DNA from: Herpetosiphonaceae bacterium
GTDB lineage: Bacteria > Chloroflexota > Chloroflexia > Chloroflexales > Kallotenuaceae
Direction of reading: 5' to 3'
Assembly (NCBI GenBank): GCA_036374795.1
Contig: DASUTC010000342.1
Span: 1-64,000 of the forward strand
Length of the DNA: 64,000 nucleotides
Shown here: positions 61,720-64,000 of the stretch, in pieces
Position numbering within the stretch: the first letter of the stretch is position 1
Layout: each line of letters starts with the position of its first letter
Made by a program: the position numbers and the translations under genes
Notes under the pieces: generated by a model
Seen by the model: only the letters and a program-made list of their open reading frames with translations
Database searches by the model: none
What the model was told of the DNA's origin: nothing

Positions 61720-62385
61720 CTACCTCGTCGCCCGCGCGCGCCAGAAGACAACGCTTCCGGCGATCATCAGCAGCAATCCGAGCAGCAGGAGCGACCACTG
61801 CAATCCTGAGTCGGCTCCGGTGTTGCTGAGCGGGCCGCGTGGAACCTGCGGGCCGCCGCTCGGCGGGTCCGACGCCTCAGCCGCCGCGCCTGCGACCGCC
61901 AGAGCGGCCTCAGCGCGCTGCTCGTCGAGCGCGCCTGTGGCATCGCGGACGATCACCACGTTGATCAGCGGCCCGCGCGCGTCGGGCCGTAGCCGCGCCC
62001 GGATCGTAATCACCACGGTCGCGCCGGGATCGATCTGCGGGATCTCGACGCGCACCGTCGGCCCGCGCACCGTCGCGGTGCCCGCCGAGGTCGTCACGTC
62101 GAGGATCTCGAACGCGCCCGGCATGTTGTCCTGAACGATCACATCGCGGGCGGTGGTGTCGCCGACGTTCTGCACGCGGATCGTAAAGACTACCGTCTCG
62201 CCCGGACGTGGGCGGGGGTTGTCCACCTCTTTGGTGACGTTGAGCGCGGCGCGGCGCGGCGTTGGCGTTGGTCCGGCGGTCTGCCCGTAGGCCTGGCCCC
62301 AGCCGCCGCCGAAGCTCATCAGCGTGACCAGTAAGCCCATGAGTAAAAGCGACATCGCGAAGCTGCGTTGGCGCTGGTATGACAT
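61720..62385 (-). CDS. secreted DUF11 protein with sorting-like C-terminus
   Basis: The 221-residue protein has a signal peptide (about 10-35), one DUF11 beta-sandwich (LNVTKEVDNPRPRPGETVVF, VQNVGDTTARDVIVQDNMPG) and a C-terminal LSNTG followed by a membrane segment (LLLLGLLLMIAGSVVFW) and the basic tail RARATR. The end looks like a sortase signal with LSNTG in place of LPxTG; no sortase is seen in the window. GGGAG lies upstream of the ATG at 62385. It is the first gene of the polysaccharide operon. Confidence 0.85.
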   Translation of the reverse strand: MSYQRQRSFAMSLLLMGLLVTLMSFGGGWGQAYGQTAGPTPTPRRAALNVTKEVDNPRPRPGETVVFTIRVQNVGDTTARDVIVQDNMPGAFEILDVTTSAGTATVRGPTVRVEIPQIDPGATVVITIRARLRPDARGPLINVVIVRDATGALDEQRAEAALAVAGAAAEASDPPSGGPQVPRGPLSNTGADSGLQWSLLLLGLLLMIAGSVVFWRARATR

Positions 62386-63223
62386 GCCGATAACTCCCTT
62401 ACACATTCGCACGCTCAGCCCGCGCAAGCGCCAGGCCAAGCCGTTGTCGAGATCTGGTTGCTTGAGCAGGGGGCGAGCTGCGCAGCGCTGCGATGAAGAT
62501 CGTTGCCATCGATCGAGCGATAGCCGCGCCGCCGAGGTTGAGCGTGTCACACCAGCATGGCGGTCTGCCGTTTCGCCGTGCAGGATGTCGGTTGCTTGTC
62601 GGATAACGCTTGACGATCACATCTGGTTACTTATCGAATGGTTGCTACGGAGTACACGCTGGGGTAGCTTACCAAGCTTGGCGATCGTCTGTCGAACAGC
62701 ATCAGTCCTGTATTTTCAACGGGAGAAGTACTAATTCTCGGCAAAACTGCATGATTGCAACATGCATCGATACTTAACTTTTGCTATATCAATCGGTCGA
62801 TAAAGAGGCACATCATTAATTCCATCGAACTGTTAAGAATACTGCCATCTGTCATATTCATGATCCCGATCAATCGTGTTCTTACCGGATGCTCATACGC
62901 TTCAGCTCGGCGAGATCCGCGAGATGTTGGCGCTGTTTGGGCGAAGATCGTTGCGAAGCGATCCGGAACGTCTGGCATTGCGCAGCCAAAAGTACTGCTG
63001 CATATAGGAAGCGCGACAATTGATCCGATTGGGCAAGTTTGTATACTGCTCGTGGAAGTTTGTCGGCCATACCATCTGGCTTCGCAACGTCTCCGACACA
63101 CTGCTGTTTGCCCCGTTCGTCGGGCTGGTGCGCTGGCTCCCGTAACTGGCAGGCGTGAAGATACAAACGATAGATGGTTGCAGCCCGAAGCTAGGGCGCT
63201 GCCACCGCGCAGGAGGCGCAGGC
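62386..63223. other. divergent non-coding region
   Basis: The 838 bases between the polysaccharide operon and the PqqD-like gene hold no supported gene. The part at about 62690-62880 is AT-rich and probably contains the leftward operon promoter; GAGAA and TTCTC arms flank GTACTAA at 62722-62738. I searched all forward frames for a lasso precursor with a YxxP leader motif and found none. A stretch at 62889-63143 has fairly long open frames on both strands interrupted by stops and may be a decayed gene. Confidence 0.5.
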
Positions 63224-63514
63224 ATGATCTCGAAATATGCGATCGTCGTCGCGACGAAAGAGCAGGTATCCTCGGAGCTGGCCGGAGAGGCCGTTATTCT
63301 CAATCTGAAGAATGGCATGTATTACGGGCTAGACCCGGTGGGCGCGCGGATCTGGACGCTGATCCAGCAGCCCCGGTCGGTCGCCGCGCTCTTCGAGGTC
63401 ATTCTGGCCGAGTACGATGTCGATCCTGGGCGCTGCGAGCGCGATGTGCTGGCGCTGCTCCGAGATCTGGCCGCCGCTGAGCTGATCGAAGTGAGCGATG
63501 TCGCGGCTGCGTAA
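63224..63514 (+). CDS. PqqD-like peptide chaperone (lasso B1 / RRE type)
   Basis: The 96-residue protein has VILNLKNGMYYGLDPVGARI, WTLIQQPRSVAALFEVILAE and DVDPGRCERDVLALLRDL, the winged-helix PqqD fold that binds leader peptides (RiPP recognition element). AGGAGG lies seven bases upstream of the ATG at 63224; a longer frame from 63155 is unlikely. It overlaps the B2-type gene by 17 bases, the usual arrangement of split lasso-peptide B1 and B2 proteins. Such pairs also occur in polysaccharide-linked loci, so the product class is open. Confidence 0.88.
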   Translation: MISKYAIVVATKEQVSSELAGEAVILNLKNGMYYGLDPVGARIWTLIQQPRSVAALFEVILAEYDVDPGRCERDVLALLRDLAAAELIEVSDVAAA

Positions 63515-63950
63515 CTGGCTTGCTCTGCCGCTCGCCGACCGCTGGCTGCTGCTGTGGGCGTGGCTGCTGCTCGGCGCGATTCGGGTCGGGCTGTGGCTGC
63601 TGCCGTTTCGGACGGTTCAGGTGCTCGTGTCGGCGCGGCGCTTCCCCGCGCGATCGGATCATCCGTCGCGCGCCGCGATCGAGCGGATCGGCTGGGCGGT
63701 CGCTGTCGCCAGCGCGTACGTGCCGCGCGCGTCGTGCCTGCCGCAGGCGTTGACGGCGCAGGCGCTCCTTCGGCGGCAGGGCTATCCCGCGCAGGTGCGG
63801 ATCGGCGTGGCACGGGCCGACGGGCGGCTTGAGGCGCACGCCTGGGCTGAGTGCGCGGGCGAGATCGTCATCGGCGGCTCGGCGGAAACACTGGCGCGCT
63901 ATACTCCTCTGCCCTCACTTCCCATGGAAAGGCATCATGGTGCTAGCTAA
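63498..63950 (+). CDS. lasso-peptide B2-type transglutaminase-like protein
   Basis: The 150-residue protein has an N-terminal hydrophobic stretch (about 17-37, LLLWAWLLLGAIRVGLWLLP) and the B2 leader-peptidase core: RASCLPQALTAQALLRRQG (Cys80) and LEAHAWAEC (His114), a Cys-His transglutaminase-like site. It would cut the leader of a precursor bound by the PqqD-like partner. The final residues overlap the next gene. No precursor or cyclase lies in the window before it; the cyclase may be downstream. Confidence 0.9.
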   Translation: MSRLRNWLALPLADRWLLLWAWLLLGAIRVGLWLLPFRTVQVLVSARRFPARSDHPSRAAIERIGWAVAVASAYVPRASCLPQALTAQALLRRQGYPAQVRIGVARADGRLEAHAWAECAGEIVIGGSAETLARYTPLPSLPMERHHGAS

Positions 63951-64000
63951 TCGGCATGTGCGGCTCCAGGCTAATGATCGCTGCGGCGCGTGGCGCACGC
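63937..64000 (+). CDS. start of a third gene of the PqqD/B2 operon, cut by the window edge
   Basis: An ATG at 63937, four bases after GGAAAGG, overlaps the B2 stop by 14 bases and reads MVLANRHVRLQANDRCGAWR to the edge. It does not begin like an asparagine synthase-type cyclase (no Cys2), and 21 residues are too few to name it. Confidence 0.55.
   Translation, partial: MVLANRHVRLQANDRCGAWRT

Noticed and set aside
58660-61809. Two long plus-strand frames opposite the DUF4012-TPR gene
   Set aside because: No motifs, Arg-rich, and they cross the boundaries of well-supported minus-strand genes.
62882-63166. Small reading frames on both strands upstream of the PqqD-like gene
   Set aside because: The plus frame (with LGKFVYCSWKFVGHTIWL) has an internal stop and no clear start; the minus frame has no motif. 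Possibly a decayed gene, but not supported as a feature.

Overview
The window looks like a chromosomal segment from a high-GC filamentous-type bacterium, most likely a member of the Chloroflexota (class Chloroflexia). The guess rests on gene content (large DUF6603-like proteins, DUF4012-TPR and DUF2723 membrane proteins, mersacidin-type precursors with LanM, many exported lipoproteins) and on intergenic repeat families I associate with that group; no rRNA or other taxonomic marker is present. I see no tRNA, rRNA, CRISPR array, transposase or phage structural module.

Region 1 (1-13979, minus strand) is a five-gene operon of very large proteins: an endonuclease/exonuclease/phosphatase-fold protein, a 1548-residue DUF6603-like protein, two unrecognised proteins of 789 and 1214 residues, and a protein with 40-residue beta-rich repeats that runs off the left edge. 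Its function is unknown and it is the best candidate here for an undescribed system. Three of its junctions carry low-complexity GAACAAA-type repeats and hairpins.

Region 2 (14489-25689) is a class II lanthipeptide locus on the plus strand: short membrane-fusion-like protein, C39-peptidase ABC exporter, four near-identical-leader precursor peptides with different cores, the remnant of a fifth core, and LanM. A convergent secreted S8 protease follows and is a candidate accessory protease.

Region 3 (25690-38059) starts with 1.5 kb of non-coding, partly AT-rich DNA, then a secreted metzincin-like protease and its small secreted partner, a stand-alone LuxR-type HTH regulator, a structured convergent intergenic region, a C39-like secreted protease with a propeller lipoprotein, a propeller plus beta-lactamase-fold lipoprotein whose nucleophile position is Cys, an M20 peptidase with a zinc-ribbon protein, a DUF2723 membrane protein, and a HicB-HicA pair in which HicA is frameshifted.

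Region 4 (38177-62385, minus strand) is a long, tightly overlapping run of 18 genes for synthesis, export and assembly of an extracellular polysaccharide: six glycosyltransferases (three GT4-like, three GT2-like), a Wzx-like flippase, a DUF4012-TPR protein, an AsnB-like protein, DUF362, DUF1616, a CPBP protease with an HTH tail, and several membrane or exported proteins. The repeat families of region 1 recur between, and twice inside, these genes.

Region 5 (63224-64000, plus strand) begins a divergent operon with a PqqD-like protein, a lasso-peptide B2-type transglutaminase-like protein, and the first codons of a third gene cut by the window edge.
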